Below the pieces are notes generated by a model. That model was not told where the DNA came from. It did not search any database and saw only the letters and a program-made list of their open reading frames with translations. The position numbers were made by a program, and so were the translations under genes. A stretch of DNA of 64,000 nt from an uncultured Oceanospirillaceae bacterium (GTDB lineage: Bacteria > Pseudomonadota > Gammaproteobacteria > Pseudomonadales > Balneatricaceae). Numbering within the stretch: position 1 is the first letter of the stretch; every line of letters starts with the position of its first letter. Positions 55,266 through 63,759 of this stretch are shown one piece after another. Location: contig CAKZPE010000006.1 in the NCBI GenBank assembly GCA_937138495.1, positions 1 through 64,000 on the forward strand, read 5' to 3'.

Positions 55266-55289
55266 TGCTTACAAATGCTTACACTTACA
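55266..55289. promoter_or_regulatory. Tandem repeat operator, OmpR/CpxR-like
   Basis: TGCTTACA occurs at 55266-55273 and 55276-55283, exactly 10 bp apart, and CTTACA again at 55284-55289. Read on the minus strand this is GTAAGCATTTGTAAG: two GTAAG half-sites with 5-bp spacing, the geometry used by OmpR/CpxR-type regulators (GTAAA-N5-GTAAA). It lies 12-35 bp upstream of the regulator's ATG and overlaps its leader, so autoregulation and control of the divergent lipoprotein gene are likely. Confidence 0.6.
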
Positions 55290-55392
55290 CACGTTTCTGC
55301 AACGGAAGCGGCTGTTTAAGCTGATTATCATAGACTGCAAATGTTAACCGGCATCCGTGATTAAAGATGCCAGAACTGCAGGACCTGATGAC

Positions 55393-55773
55393 ATGTATTC
55401 TAAAACGAATCTGACCCTGGCAACCAGCCTGATGATGACAATGTTTCTGAGTGGCTGCGCTAATACCGCTGCTGATTATGAACCGATTGTTGATGGCCCG
55501 AAAGATGCTCTGTTTTATGACGATCTGGCGGCGTGTAAAAGCCTTGCTGAACAGCGTGACTATCTGAACGATGATACCAAATCTGAAGCGTTGCTGGGGG
55601 CCGGTATTGGCGCAGTGGTGGGCGCAATCGGCGGAAACACCGGAGACATTGTTGGCGGTGCGCTGGTGGGTGGCGCAGTGCGTGCCGGAGGCCGGGCCTG
55701 GGAAACCCGTGATGAGCGAAAGAATATCGTGCTTGAGTGCATGGCAGGCCGGGGGCACCGGGTAGTTGGTTAA
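55393..55773 (+). CDS. Glycine-zipper lipoprotein
   Basis: 126 residues from ATG 55393, with ACAT before it; the open frame to 55357 adds nothing. Type II signal peptide with lipobox LSGC, lipidated near residue 22. A glycine-zipper region (LLGAGIGAVVGAIGG then GGALVGGAVRAGG, about 75-108) resembles the membrane-associated Gly-zipper proteins of the envelope. It is followed by ERKNIVLECMAGRGHRVVG with a Cys. It sits between the divergent RR and HK genes of the RstAB-like system and is a likely target of that regulon. Confidence 0.82.
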   Translation: MYSKTNLTLATSLMMTMFLSGCANTAADYEPIVDGPKDALFYDDLAACKSLAEQRDYLNDDTKSEALLGAGIGAVVGAIGGNTGDIVGGALVGGAVRAGGRAWETRDERKNIVLECMAGRGHRVVG

Positions 55774-55820
55774 GTTGTTTTAGCCTGCGCTGCTTCAGGG
55801 GGTTGCCCGGAGGAAATCAG

Positions 55821-55955
55821 ATGCATGACTATTGGTGGGTCATGTTTGTTATTCTGGGGCTGGCATTCAGTCAATGGGTAAGTGGTAGCGAATTATGCGC
55901 AGGCTTTTTTTTAAAACAGTTATCGGTATTTGCGGCATTATTTTGCTGGGCATAG
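55821..55955 (+). CDS. Small SD-led ORF overlapping the start of the histidine kinase
   Basis: 44 codons. ATG 55821 is preceded by a perfect GGAGGA (55809-55814) at good spacing, better than any signal before the kinase ATG. It encodes MHDYWWVMFVILGLAFSQW, then a second apolar stretch, so it would be a short membrane peptide. It ends 61 bases inside the kinase gene in another frame. It may be a leader peptide that couples translation to the kinase, a real small membrane protein, or chance. Nothing else supports it. Confidence 0.4.
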   Translation: MHDYWWVMFVILGLAFSQWVSGSELCAGFFLKQLSVFAALFCWA

Positions 55956-57190
55956 TGTGCCTGGTGGTATTTGTCATTGATCCGGCATTTAATAAATTCA
56001 GTGAAGCTGAGTTTAGGGAAGAGAGCTCTCTGGAACACCGCGTAGTGTATAGCCAGTTGGCAAACGAGCCTTTTGTACAGTGGCAAAGCAGTATCGAAGC
56101 GTATAATAGTTTTTTTGAACTCACTCCTTCGCTGATAGACGTCAGCGCGTTACCTGCCAATGCTGAATCCTTTACTGTGCCAGACGGTCAGGCCGGTCAT
56201 TTTCGGGTTGACGACGAGAACATGTTTTACAGTTATTTTCCCAGCCCAAGCCCGGACTGGTTAATTCTTTATGAAGAAGGCGACAGTGAACTGGTGGATG
56301 AAAGCCGCTCTGAGTTTGCGGTGCTGTTACTCTTTGTTGGCCCTCAGGTGGTGATCATTCTGGCGATGATGCTGGGGATCGGTTATCTGCTGTATACCCT
56401 TAGTCAGCCTATGCGGGCACTGGAGCGGGTGCTGGAAGGCTTCAGTCAGGACACCCGGATTCGTCTGAAACCGGAACACGGCAAGCTTATCCCGAATATC
56501 GTAACAGCCTTTAACGGCATGGCTGACCGGCTCGGAACCACCCTGACGGAACAGCAGGTGATGATTGCCGCACTGCCCCATGAGTTGCGCACCCCGATTG
56601 CCCGGGTGCGCTTTGCGCTGGATATGCTACGTGGCAAAGAAGGGGAGCAACTCTGGCAGGGGCTGGAGCGGGTGGATAACTATGTTGATGAGCTGCAGCA
56701 GATATCTGAACAGATTCTCGAATTGAGCCGGATGAATCAGGAGGCGCTTCACATACAGACGCTTTCTCTGAGTCAGTTGATTGCTCACAGTGCAGAAAAT
56801 TATGAAGGCTCACCGTTGACGTTAAATCTGCCGGAACAGGATGTTCAGGTACAGGGTAACAGCGCGTTATTAAAGCGTGTACTGGGGAATTTGCTGGACA
56901 ATGCGGTGCAGTATCATCACAGCTTCATTGCCCTGAGCCTGAGCGTGAATGAGGGACAGGCTGTTCTATGTATTGAGAATGACGGTGCCGAACTGAGTGA
57001 GTCAGATATTAAGCAGTTATTTCAGCCGTTTTACCGTGCAGACAGCAGCCGGAGCCGCCGTTCCGGTGGGCTTGGCATTGGCCTTACACTGGTGACGCAG
57101 ATCATCACCCGGCATCAGGGGGAGGTGAATGCAAGGCTGATCAGGCCCGGGGTTATTCAGGTTAAGGCGGTATTGGCGATATCAGGTTAA
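55895..57190 (+). CDS. RstB-like sensor histidine kinase
   Basis: 431 residues. TM1 spans about 7-29, the periplasmic domain about 30-145, and TM2 about 148-170. A HAMP segment (PMRALERVLEGFSQDTRI) is followed by a dimerisation domain with phosphoacceptor His229 (PHELRTPIARVRFALDML) and an HATPase with GNLLDNAVQY, IENDGA and GGLGIGLTLV. The ATG at 55895 has no good Shine-Dalgarno and lies inside the small ORF 55821-55955. It is divergent from its presumed RR partner at 54586-55254 with the lipoprotein between, an uncommon order for RstAB-type pairs. Confidence 0.9.
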   Translation: MRRLFFKTVIGICGIILLGIVCLVVFVIDPAFNKFSEAEFREESSLEHRVVYSQLANEPFVQWQSSIEAYNSFFELTPSLIDVSALPANAESFTVPDGQAGHFRVDDENMFYSYFPSPSPDWLILYEEGDSELVDESRSEFAVLLLFVGPQVVIILAMMLGIGYLLYTLSQPMRALERVLEGFSQDTRIRLKPEHGKLIPNIVTAFNGMADRLGTTLTEQQVMIAALPHELRTPIARVRFALDMLRGKEGEQLWQGLERVDNYVDELQQISEQILELSRMNQEALHIQTLSLSQLIAHSAENYEGSPLTLNLPEQDVQVQGNSALLKRVLGNLLDNAVQYHHSFIALSLSVNEGQAVLCIENDGAELSESDIKQLFQPFYRADSSRSRRSGGLGIGLTLVTQIITRHQGEVNARLIRPGVIQVKAVLAISG

Positions 57191-57194
57191 TGAA

Positions 57195-57218
57195 CAGGCC
57201 GGACAGTAACCCGGCCTG
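57195..57218. terminator. Convergent hairpin between histidine kinase and tag
   Basis: CAGGCCGG (57195-57202), loop ACAGTAAC, CCGGCCTG (57211-57218): an 8-bp GC-rich stem in the 41-bp gap between two convergent genes. There is no clear T-tract in either direction. Confidence 0.5.
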
Positions 57219-57231
57219 ATGACGGTATGCG

Positions 57232-57819
57232 TCAGAGAGAGAAGCTCTCTGCCAGTTGCTGACAGGGCTGATAACGGATGCAGCTGACTTCGTGATCGTT
57301 GACCATGCCGGTTGCCTGCATAAAGGCATAGCAGATGGTCGGGCCGACAAAGTTCATCCCCAGCTTTTTCAGCGCTTTGCTCATGGCAATGGACTGTGGG
57401 GTTGAGCCGGGTACTTCACTCATATCTTTCCAGCTGTTCTGTACCGGTGTGTTGTCGACAAACTGCCAGATATATCTGGCAAAGCTGCCGTGCTCTTTCT
57501 GTAACTGCAGAAAAACTTTAGCGTTCTTTACCGACGCTTCCAACTTACCTCTGTGCCGGACAATGCCGGCATCTTCCAGCATGGATTCGATTTTGGCGGC
57601 ATCAAAGGCGGCGACTTTCTGTGGGTCAAACCCTTCGTACTGGCGGCGGTAACCTTCCCGTTTTTCCAGAATGGTTCGCCAGCTCAGGCCTGCCTGGGCG
57701 CTTTCCAGAATCAGGTATTCAAACAGTGTCTGATCGTCGGTTTGCGGTACGCCCCATACTTCATCGTGGTACCGGGTTTCCAGTTCGGTCGCAGTGGACC
57801 ATGCACAGCGCTGGCACAT
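57232..57819 (-). CDS. tag: DNA-3-methyladenine glycosylase I Tag
   Basis: 195 residues. Base-excision repair enzyme removing 3-methyladenine. N-terminal RCAWSTATELETRYHDEVWGVP with Cys and His for structural zinc; the substrate pocket carries LILESAQAGLSWRTILEKREGYR, with the catalytic Glu in LES. The C-terminus has NFVGPTICYAFMQATGMVNDH plus a late Cys completing the zinc site. The RBS AAGGAT lies before ATG 57819. It is 46 bp from the yheV-like gene on the same strand. Confidence 0.96.
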   Translation of the reverse strand: MCQRCAWSTATELETRYHDEVWGVPQTDDQTLFEYLILESAQAGLSWRTILEKREGYRRQYEGFDPQKVAAFDAAKIESMLEDAGIVRHRGKLEASVKNAKVFLQLQKEHGSFARYIWQFVDNTPVQNSWKDMSEVPGSTPQSIAMSKALKKLGMNFVGPTICYAFMQATGMVNDHEVSCIRYQPCQQLAESFSL

Positions 57820-57865
57820 GTTTATATCCTTCTCTGAAATAAGATCAGTGGCTGATTTTCCGGTG

Positions 57866-58120
57866 TCAGTGTTTGGTTCCCGGGTTGGGATGAAACATCA
57901 GTGGCTGCGCAGGCTCCAGTTCGACCTTACCCCCCCGGTTAACCCGGGTTTCCATTTCTTCAGAAGGCTGGTCTGAACCGTCCATTGCCATGGAGTCTTC
58001 AAAGTCGCAGCGCACACATTCGCGGTATTCGCGGCCGTCTGCCCGGTACATTTTCAGGGTGTCCATTTCAGCGCACCGGGGACAAACTGCCCCGGCGATA
58101 AAGCGTTTTACAATTGTCAT
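57866..58120 (-). CDS. YheV-like zinc-ribbon protein
   Basis: 84 residues from ATG 58120, 7 bp downstream of prlC. The frame is open far upstream, but that part is only the reverse side of prlC coding. The sequence KRFIAGAVCPRCAEMDTLKMYRADGREYRECVRCDFED matches YheV-family putative zinc ribbons (split: CPRC near 13-16 and CVRC near 36-39). The C-terminus (after 50) is disordered. Following prlC is its known place in gammaproteobacteria. The function is not established. Confidence 0.88.
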   Translation of the reverse strand: MTIVKRFIAGAVCPRCAEMDTLKMYRADGREYRECVRCDFEDSMAMDGSDQPSEEMETRVNRGGKVELEPAQPLMFHPNPGTKH

Positions 58121-58127
58121 AGTCTTC

Positions 58128-60173
58128 TCAGTTTTGCTGGCTGACAATGCCGGAGTGACGCAGTAATGCATCCACTTCCGGTGGCCGGCCACGGAAGGCA
58201 GTGAACAGTTCCATCGGTTCACGGGAACCGCCCATTTCCAGAATGTTGCTGAGGAAGTCCCGGCCCGCCTGCGGATCAAAGATCCCTTCTTCCTCAAAGC
58301 GGGAGAACGCATCTGCCGACAGTACTTCTGCCCATTTATAGCTATAGTAGCCCGCTGCGTATCCGCCGGCAAAAATGTGCGAGAAACTGTGCTGGAAGCG
58401 ATTAAATGCCGGAGCCTGTATAACGGCTACCTTACTGCGGACATCATTCAGGAGCGCCTGAACAACGGTTTCACTCGGCTGATATTCAGCATGCAGGCGG
58501 AAGTCGAACAGTGAGAATTCCAGCTGACGAACCATCATCATGCCTGACTGGAAGTTCTTCGCTGCCAGCATTTTATCGAGCATATTCTGTGGCAGGGTTT
58601 CGCCGCTTTCATAGTGACCGGAAATCAATGCCAGTGCTTCAGGTTCGTAGCACCAGTTTTCCAGAAACTGGCTTGGCAGTTCCACCGCATCCCAGGCAAC
58701 GCCGTTGATGCCACTGACATCGGCGGATTCGATCTTAGTCAGCATGTGATGCAGGCCGTGGCCAAACTCGTGGAATAGCGTCGTTACTTCGTTGTGGGTC
58801 AGAAGTGCCGGTTTATCGCCCACCGGGGAATTGAAGTTGCACACCAGATAAGCCACCGGTAACTGAATAGCACCGTCGTTCAGACGACGGCGTACCCGGC
58901 ATTCATCCATCCAGGCGCCACCGCGTTTTTTCTCCCGGGCGAACGGGTCCAGATAGAAGCGGGCGATGGTTTCGCTGCCACGGATAACATTGAACAGGCG
59001 GGCATCTTTGTGCCAGCTTTCAAATTCAGTGACTTCTTCAATTTCAATATCAAACAGTTTCCCGGTGACCTGAAACAGGCCGCTGAGTACTTTTGACATG
59101 GGAAAGTAAGGGCGTAATTCTTCCTGAGAAATCGCATAGCGGTCTTGCTTAAGCTTTTCGCCGTAGTAGCTGACATCCCAGGCTTCCAGTGTGTCCAGGC
59201 CCTGCTGTTCCCGGGCAAATTCAGTCAGTTCAGCCAGTTCCTGGCGGGCAACCGGCAGGCTTTTCGCCGCCATATCTTCCAGGAAGTGGATAACCTGAGA
59301 GGTGTTCTCTGCCATCTTGGTGGCCAGCGAGTATTCGGCATAATTGCCAAAGCCCAGCAGTTGCGCCAGTTCGCTGCGCAACTCCAGAATCTCAGTCATC
59401 AGCGGGGAATTATCCCACTTACCCGCATGAGGGCCCTGGTCGGATGCCCGGGTAGCAAAGGCTTCATATACTTCGCGGCGCAGTTCGCGGTTATCCGCGT
59501 AGGTAATGACCGGGAAGTAAGATGGGAAATCAAGGGTGATCAGGAAACCCTGCTGGTCTTTGGCTTCGGCCTGCTGTTTGGCCGCAGCAATGGCCATTTC
59601 CGGCAGGCCGGCAAGCTCTGCTTCGTCGGTCAGCAGTTTGCTCCAGCCGTCGGTGGCATCCATCAGGTTCTCAGAAAACCTGGTGGTCAGTTCTGACAGA
59701 CGTTGCTGCAATTCGGCGTAACGTTGCTTATCCTTATCTTCCAGCGCAATGCCGCTGAGGGTGAAGTCACGCAGGGCGTTGTTAATCACCTTTTGCTGTG
59801 CTTCGCTGAGTACCGGGTAAACGTCGGATTCACGCAGGGCTTTGAAAGCTTCATACAACGGCTGGTGCTGGCCCATTTCGGTCCAGTACTGCGACAGCTT
59901 GGGCAGGCAGGCGTTATAGGCATCCCGCAGGGCATCGCTGTTAACCACCGCGTTCATATGTGACACCGGTGACCATGCCTGAGAAAGGCGGTCATTGAGG
60001 GCTTCCAGCGGGGCCACCAGGTTTTCCCAGCTGGGGGCTGTCAGGTTATTCAGAATGGTTTCCAGCTGCTGACGATTGTCCGCCAGTAACTGATCAATGG
60101 CCGGTTCGATCTGGTCCGGTTGCAGGGTGCTGAAAGGGGGTAACAGATTGTTTTGCAGCAGAGGATTCGACAT
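58128..60173 (-). CDS. prlC: Oligopeptidase A PrlC
   Basis: 681 residues from ATG 60173, with CGGAG upstream; GTG 60179 is worse spaced. M3-family zinc endopeptidase of the cytoplasm that degrades short peptides and cleaved signal peptides. The zinc motif HEFGH lies at 468-472 with the third ligand Glu further down (NGVAWDAVELPSQFLENW). The rest fits the thimet oligopeptidase helical fold (HEFGHGLHHMLTKIESADVSG). The yheV-like zinc-ribbon gene is cotranscribed. Confidence 0.96.
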   Translation of the reverse strand: MSNPLLQNNLLPPFSTLQPDQIEPAIDQLLADNRQQLETILNNLTAPSWENLVAPLEALNDRLSQAWSPVSHMNAVVNSDALRDAYNACLPKLSQYWTEMGQHQPLYEAFKALRESDVYPVLSEAQQKVINNALRDFTLSGIALEDKDKQRYAELQQRLSELTTRFSENLMDATDGWSKLLTDEAELAGLPEMAIAAAKQQAEAKDQQGFLITLDFPSYFPVITYADNRELRREVYEAFATRASDQGPHAGKWDNSPLMTEILELRSELAQLLGFGNYAEYSLATKMAENTSQVIHFLEDMAAKSLPVARQELAELTEFAREQQGLDTLEAWDVSYYGEKLKQDRYAISQEELRPYFPMSKVLSGLFQVTGKLFDIEIEEVTEFESWHKDARLFNVIRGSETIARFYLDPFAREKKRGGAWMDECRVRRRLNDGAIQLPVAYLVCNFNSPVGDKPALLTHNEVTTLFHEFGHGLHHMLTKIESADVSGINGVAWDAVELPSQFLENWCYEPEALALISGHYESGETLPQNMLDKMLAAKNFQSGMMMVRQLEFSLFDFRLHAEYQPSETVVQALLNDVRSKVAVIQAPAFNRFQHSFSHIFAGGYAAGYYSYKWAEVLSADAFSRFEEEGIFDPQAGRDFLSNILEMGGSREPMELFTAFRGRPPEVDALLRHSGIVSQQN

Positions 60174-60398
60174 ACACACTAGCTCCGGTAAATAAGGTAA
60201 CGCCTTGCTTTATAGTGGCCGGGGTTTCCGGCTGTATCTGGTGGCAGGCCTGTTCTCTTTTATGTAAGGGCAAAAAGACTTTTTTCAATCAGGGACTTGG
60301 TCTTATGATTATGACAAATAACCTGGGTTCCGCCGCGCCGTGATTTTGTTATGACCGGCAAGCGAAAACCCTGATACAGCAGACAAGGGTATAACAGC

Positions 60399-60941
60399 AT
60401 GAATGTACGCACTTTCCAAGGTATGACGCCAAAATTAGGGGAACGGGTATTTGTTGACCCCAGTGCCGTTGTACTGGGGGATGTTGAACTGGGTGATGAT
60501 GTTTCGGTCTGGCCGCTGACAGTCATCCGCGGCGATATGCACCGGATCAGGGTGGGCGCACGGACCAGTGTGCAGGACGGTTCTGTGCTGCATATTACCC
60601 ATGCCAGTGATTATAACCCCGGTGGCTATCCGCTGCTGATCGGTTCGGATGTCACTATTGGTCATCAGGCGATGCTGCATGGCTGCACCATCGGTGACCG
60701 TGTTCTGATCGGCATGGGGGCGATGGTCATGGACGGCGCGGTGGTTGAAGATGAAGTAATCATCGGTGCGGGCAGTCTGGTGCCGCCGGGTAAAACACTG
60801 GAAAGCGGCTACCTGTATGTGGGCCGGCCGGTGAAGCAGGTACGGGCGCTGACCGAAAAAGAAATCAGCTTTTTTACCTATACCGCCGGAAATTATGTGA
60901 AGCTTAAAGATCAGCACCGTGAAGAAGCATACGGCGGATAA
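60399..60941 (+). CDS. Gamma-class carbonic anhydrase-like protein (YrdA/CaiE family)
   Basis: 180 residues, left-handed beta-helix with hexapeptide repeats (SVWPLTVIRGDMHRIRVG, then ARTSVQDGSVLHITHASDYN). Zinc-binding His candidates are in VLHIT, TIGHQAMLHGCTIG, the usual three. A C-terminal helix closes the trimer. Family members are gamma carbonic anhydrases or related acyl-transfer enzymes; activity cannot be claimed from sequence alone. It lies close to prlC as in pseudomonads. Confidence 0.9.
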   Translation: MNVRTFQGMTPKLGERVFVDPSAVVLGDVELGDDVSVWPLTVIRGDMHRIRVGARTSVQDGSVLHITHASDYNPGGYPLLIGSDVTIGHQAMLHGCTIGDRVLIGMGAMVMDGAVVEDEVIIGAGSLVPPGKTLESGYLYVGRPVKQVRALTEKEISFFTYTAGNYVKLKDQHREEAYGG

Positions 60942-60969
60942 ACTGCCGAACAACAGGGATGCCCGTATC

Positions 60970-61506
60970 ATGATTTCGTCCGATCTGTTAACTGTCCGTG
61001 CCGTTCGGGAAGCCGATCTGGCGGTCTTTTTTGAACACCTCAGCGATATGCAAAGCCTGGGGGAATTTCTGCCGGTGATCATGCCGTCTGAAACTCAGCT
61101 ACGGCAGGATTTCGCCAAAGATGGCCTGATCAGTGCGGACTATCAGCGCTATCTGATTGTGGCGCCGGACGGAGAAATGCTGGGGTATATCTGGGCGTTT
61201 AAGTCAGTGCCGTATTTTGACGCCACTGAAATTGGCTATCAGATTTTCAGCGCTGTGCACCGGGGCAAAGGCTATGCCAGTGAAGCCCTGCGGCTGTTGC
61301 GGGATTATCTGTTTGAATCCAGTCAGGTGAACCGGCTGGAGTTGCGCATTGCTGTGGATAACACCGGTTCACTGAAAGTGGCAGAAAAACTGGGCTTTAC
61401 CCGTGAAGGTGTTTGCCGGGAAGCGGCGTATTCCAGGGGGCGCCTGCACGATATGTGTATTTACTCACAGCTGCGCCGTGAATGGCAGGGAAAGCAGGAT
61501 GGCTGA
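60970..61506 (+). CDS. GNAT-family N-acetyltransferase
   Basis: 178 residues from ATG 60970, with AGGGATG upstream; an in-frame GTG at 60919 overlaps the preceding gene. GNAT fold with the acetyl-CoA loop VHRGKGYASEALRLLRDYLF (the Q/RxxGxG/A pyrophosphate loop), then the VNRLELRIAVDNTGSLKVAEKLGFTREG tail of RimJ-type enzymes split across it. It probably acetylates a protein N-terminus or small amine. Its end overlaps creB by 8 bases, so it is translated with the Cre system. Confidence 0.88.
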   Translation: MISSDLLTVRAVREADLAVFFEHLSDMQSLGEFLPVIMPSETQLRQDFAKDGLISADYQRYLIVAPDGEMLGYIWAFKSVPYFDATEIGYQIFSAVHRGKGYASEALRLLRDYLFESSQVNRLELRIAVDNTGSLKVAEKLGFTREGVCREAAYSRGRLHDMCIYSQLRREWQGKQDG

Positions 61507-62188
61507 AGCGAAGCGGATTCTGATTGTCGAAGACGAAACATCGATCGCCGATAACATCAGTGTTGCATTACAGCTGGAAGGCTTTGGCAGTGTTCACTGT
61601 ATGCTGGCAGGAGACGCGCTGGCGCGTTTACAGACGGAAGCCTTTGAGCTGGCAATTGTGGATGTGGGGTTGCCGGATATGAACGGGTTTGAGCTCTGCA
61701 AGGCCATTCGCCGTGAGTCGGACATTCCGCTGATTTTCCTCACCGCCCGGGCCGATGAAATTGACCGTATTCTCGGACTTGAACTGGGGGCCGATGATTA
61801 TGTCACCAAGCCTTTCAGCCCCCGGGAACTGACGACCCGGGTGAAGGCGATTTTGCGCCGGGCACGCCCTGATACCGCAAAGCCTGTTGATCCGGAGATC
61901 CCGTTTGTGGTGGATACCCGCCAGGCAACGATTCAGTTCAGGGGACAGGTGCTTAACCTGACCCGCATTGAGTTTCTGATGTTACAGACGCTGGTGGCCC
62001 ATCCGGGACAGGTGTTCAGCCGCGGGCAGTTAATGCATGCCGCCTGGGAGCACCCGCAGGTGAGTCTTGAACGGTCGGTTGATACTCATATCAAAAGCTT
62101 ACGGGCCAAGTTAAAACAGGTTGATTCTGAGGATGATTCTATCCAGACCCACCGCGGCCTGGGATACAGCCTGACGGTGGCTGGCTGA
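61499..62188 (+). CDS. creB: Response regulator CreB
   Basis: 229 residues. Receiver with Asp12, phosphoacceptor Asp55 (AIVDVGLPDMNG), FLTARAD and the Lys in VTKPFS. The OmpR-type DNA-binding domain (about 130-229) has LNLTRIEFLMLQTLVAHPGQ, HAAWEHPQVSLERSVDTHI and GLGYSL. It is directly coupled to the kinase creC (1-base overlap) and followed by creD, the fixed order of the Cre/Blr system. That system responds to envelope stress and beta-lactams in Pseudomonas and Aeromonas and to carbon source in E. coli. Confidence 0.92.
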   Translation: MAEAKRILIVEDETSIADNISVALQLEGFGSVHCMLAGDALARLQTEAFELAIVDVGLPDMNGFELCKAIRRESDIPLIFLTARADEIDRILGLELGADDYVTKPFSPRELTTRVKAILRRARPDTAKPVDPEIPFVVDTRQATIQFRGQVLNLTRIEFLMLQTLVAHPGQVFSRGQLMHAAWEHPQVSLERSVDTHIKSLRAKLKQVDSEDDSIQTHRGLGYSLTVAG

Positions 62189-63675
62189 TGCTTAAGCTGA
62201 TTGCCCGTCTGGGGCTGAACCGTTTCGGCGTAAAGCTGTTTCTGGCGTATTTCGCGATTCTGGGGCTGGGTATTTACCTGTTGCTGAATACCCTGTTGGG
62301 AGAAATTAAGCCGGGCTTGCGTCAGGCAATGGAAACCGCGCTGGTGGATACCTCGAATATTCTGGCGGAGTACGTGGCACCGGACACACCACAGTCGCCT
62401 TTCAGGCTGGAGCAACTGGAGCAGGTGTTGGACAACACCTTGCGCCGCCCCATCAATGCCACAATCTGGTCCCACAAGAAAACCGCGACGGTGCTGAGGG
62501 TGTATGTGACCGATATTACCGGCAAGGTCGTATTTGATTCCGCCGGACGGGATCTTGGCGCAGATTACAGCCGCTGGAACGATGTCTATCTGACGCTCAG
62601 AGGGCAGTACGGTGCCCGCAGTACACAGGAAAATCCCGGTGATGAGTTCAGTTCGGTGATGTATATCAGCGCGCCGGTATTTGCCCGACAGGACGGTATC
62701 GAACCCCGGCAGATTCTGGGCGTGCTGTCGGTGGGTAAGTCGAATATCAGTGTTGAGCCTTTCTGGCAGCTGGCCCGGGATAACATCCGCTCAATGGGGG
62801 TCTGGCTGTTGGTGCTGGCGGCATTGCTGGGGGCACTGTTATCCACCTGGTTAAGCCTGAGTATCGGAAAATTAGTGAATTATGCCCGCCGGATCAGCGC
62901 CGGAGAAACGGTGCAGCCACCGCGGCTGAATGATCCTGATCTTGCGGCACTGGCGGATGCGATGGACGGGATGCGCACCGCGCTGGACGGTAAGCAATAT
63001 ATTGAAAGTTATACCCTGAGCCTGACCCATGAGATGAAAAGCCCGCTGACGGCTCTGCAGGGGGCGGCTGAACTGTTGCCGCAGGTTGATGATCCGCAGA
63101 TGCAGCAGAAACTGGCGGCCAATGTCGAGCTTGAAAGTAAGCGCTTACGTGCGCTGGTCGATCAGGTTTTATCATTGGCCAGGCTGGAGAATCGCCAGCA
63201 ACTGGAGCAACCGGCGCAGCTTAACCTGAATACACTCCTGCAACAGGAGCTGGATCAGCTGCAATGGCTGGCTGAGCAGCGACAGGTCCGGCTGCAGCTT
63301 ATCTGTCACCCACAGGATAGCGTGTTCCGTGTGTCCGGTGACGGTCTGTTACTGGCACAGGCGGTGCGGAATCTGCTGGAAAACGCCCTTGATTTCAGCC
63401 CGGCGGATAGCCTGATTACGGTGCAGCTTAAGGCGGCGCCTGAAGACGGTGTAACCATTGAAGTCGCTGATCAGGGCAGCGGTATTCCGGATTATGCGCT
63501 GGATAAAATCTGGCAGCGCTTTTACTCCCTGCCACGGCCGGCGACCGGGCAGCGCAGTACCGGCCTCGGACTGAGTTTTGTGCAGCAAATTGCCAAGCTT
63601 CATTGCGCTGATCTGAGCCTTGCTAACCGGCCTGAAGGCGGCGTGCTGGCCCGGCTCAGACTGCCGGCCAGCTGA
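62188..63675 (+). CDS. creC: Sensor histidine kinase CreC
   Basis: 495 residues. TM1 about 13-33. A periplasmic domain (about 34-195) with TNILAEYVA at the start and VLSVGKSNISVEPFWQLA at the end. TM2 about 205-228. HAMP, then phosphoacceptor His281 (LTHEMKSPLTALQGAAELL) and HATPase with VRNLLENALDFSP, DQGSGIPDYALDKIWQRFYSL and GLGLSFVQQI. It follows creB without a gap. CreC phosphorylates CreB. Confidence 0.93.
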   Translation: MLKLIARLGLNRFGVKLFLAYFAILGLGIYLLLNTLLGEIKPGLRQAMETALVDTSNILAEYVAPDTPQSPFRLEQLEQVLDNTLRRPINATIWSHKKTATVLRVYVTDITGKVVFDSAGRDLGADYSRWNDVYLTLRGQYGARSTQENPGDEFSSVMYISAPVFARQDGIEPRQILGVLSVGKSNISVEPFWQLARDNIRSMGVWLLVLAALLGALLSTWLSLSIGKLVNYARRISAGETVQPPRLNDPDLAALADAMDGMRTALDGKQYIESYTLSLTHEMKSPLTALQGAAELLPQVDDPQMQQKLAANVELESKRLRALVDQVLSLARLENRQQLEQPAQLNLNTLLQQELDQLQWLAEQRQVRLQLICHPQDSVFRVSGDGLLLAQAVRNLLENALDFSPADSLITVQLKAAPEDGVTIEVADQGSGIPDYALDKIWQRFYSLPRPATGQRSTGLGLSFVQQIAKLHCADLSLANRPEGGVLARLRLPAS

Positions 63676-63759
63676 TTCCACACATAAAGCACATATTCAG
63701 CACACAGAATTCCCATATTGCTTACCCATACTGGCTCCATATTTATAAGGAGATCAGTC

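Noticed and set aside
63676..63759. Canonical CreB tag TTCAC-N6-TTCAC
   Set aside because: Only loosely similar TTCCAC and TTCAGC words occur; the exact repeat is absent.
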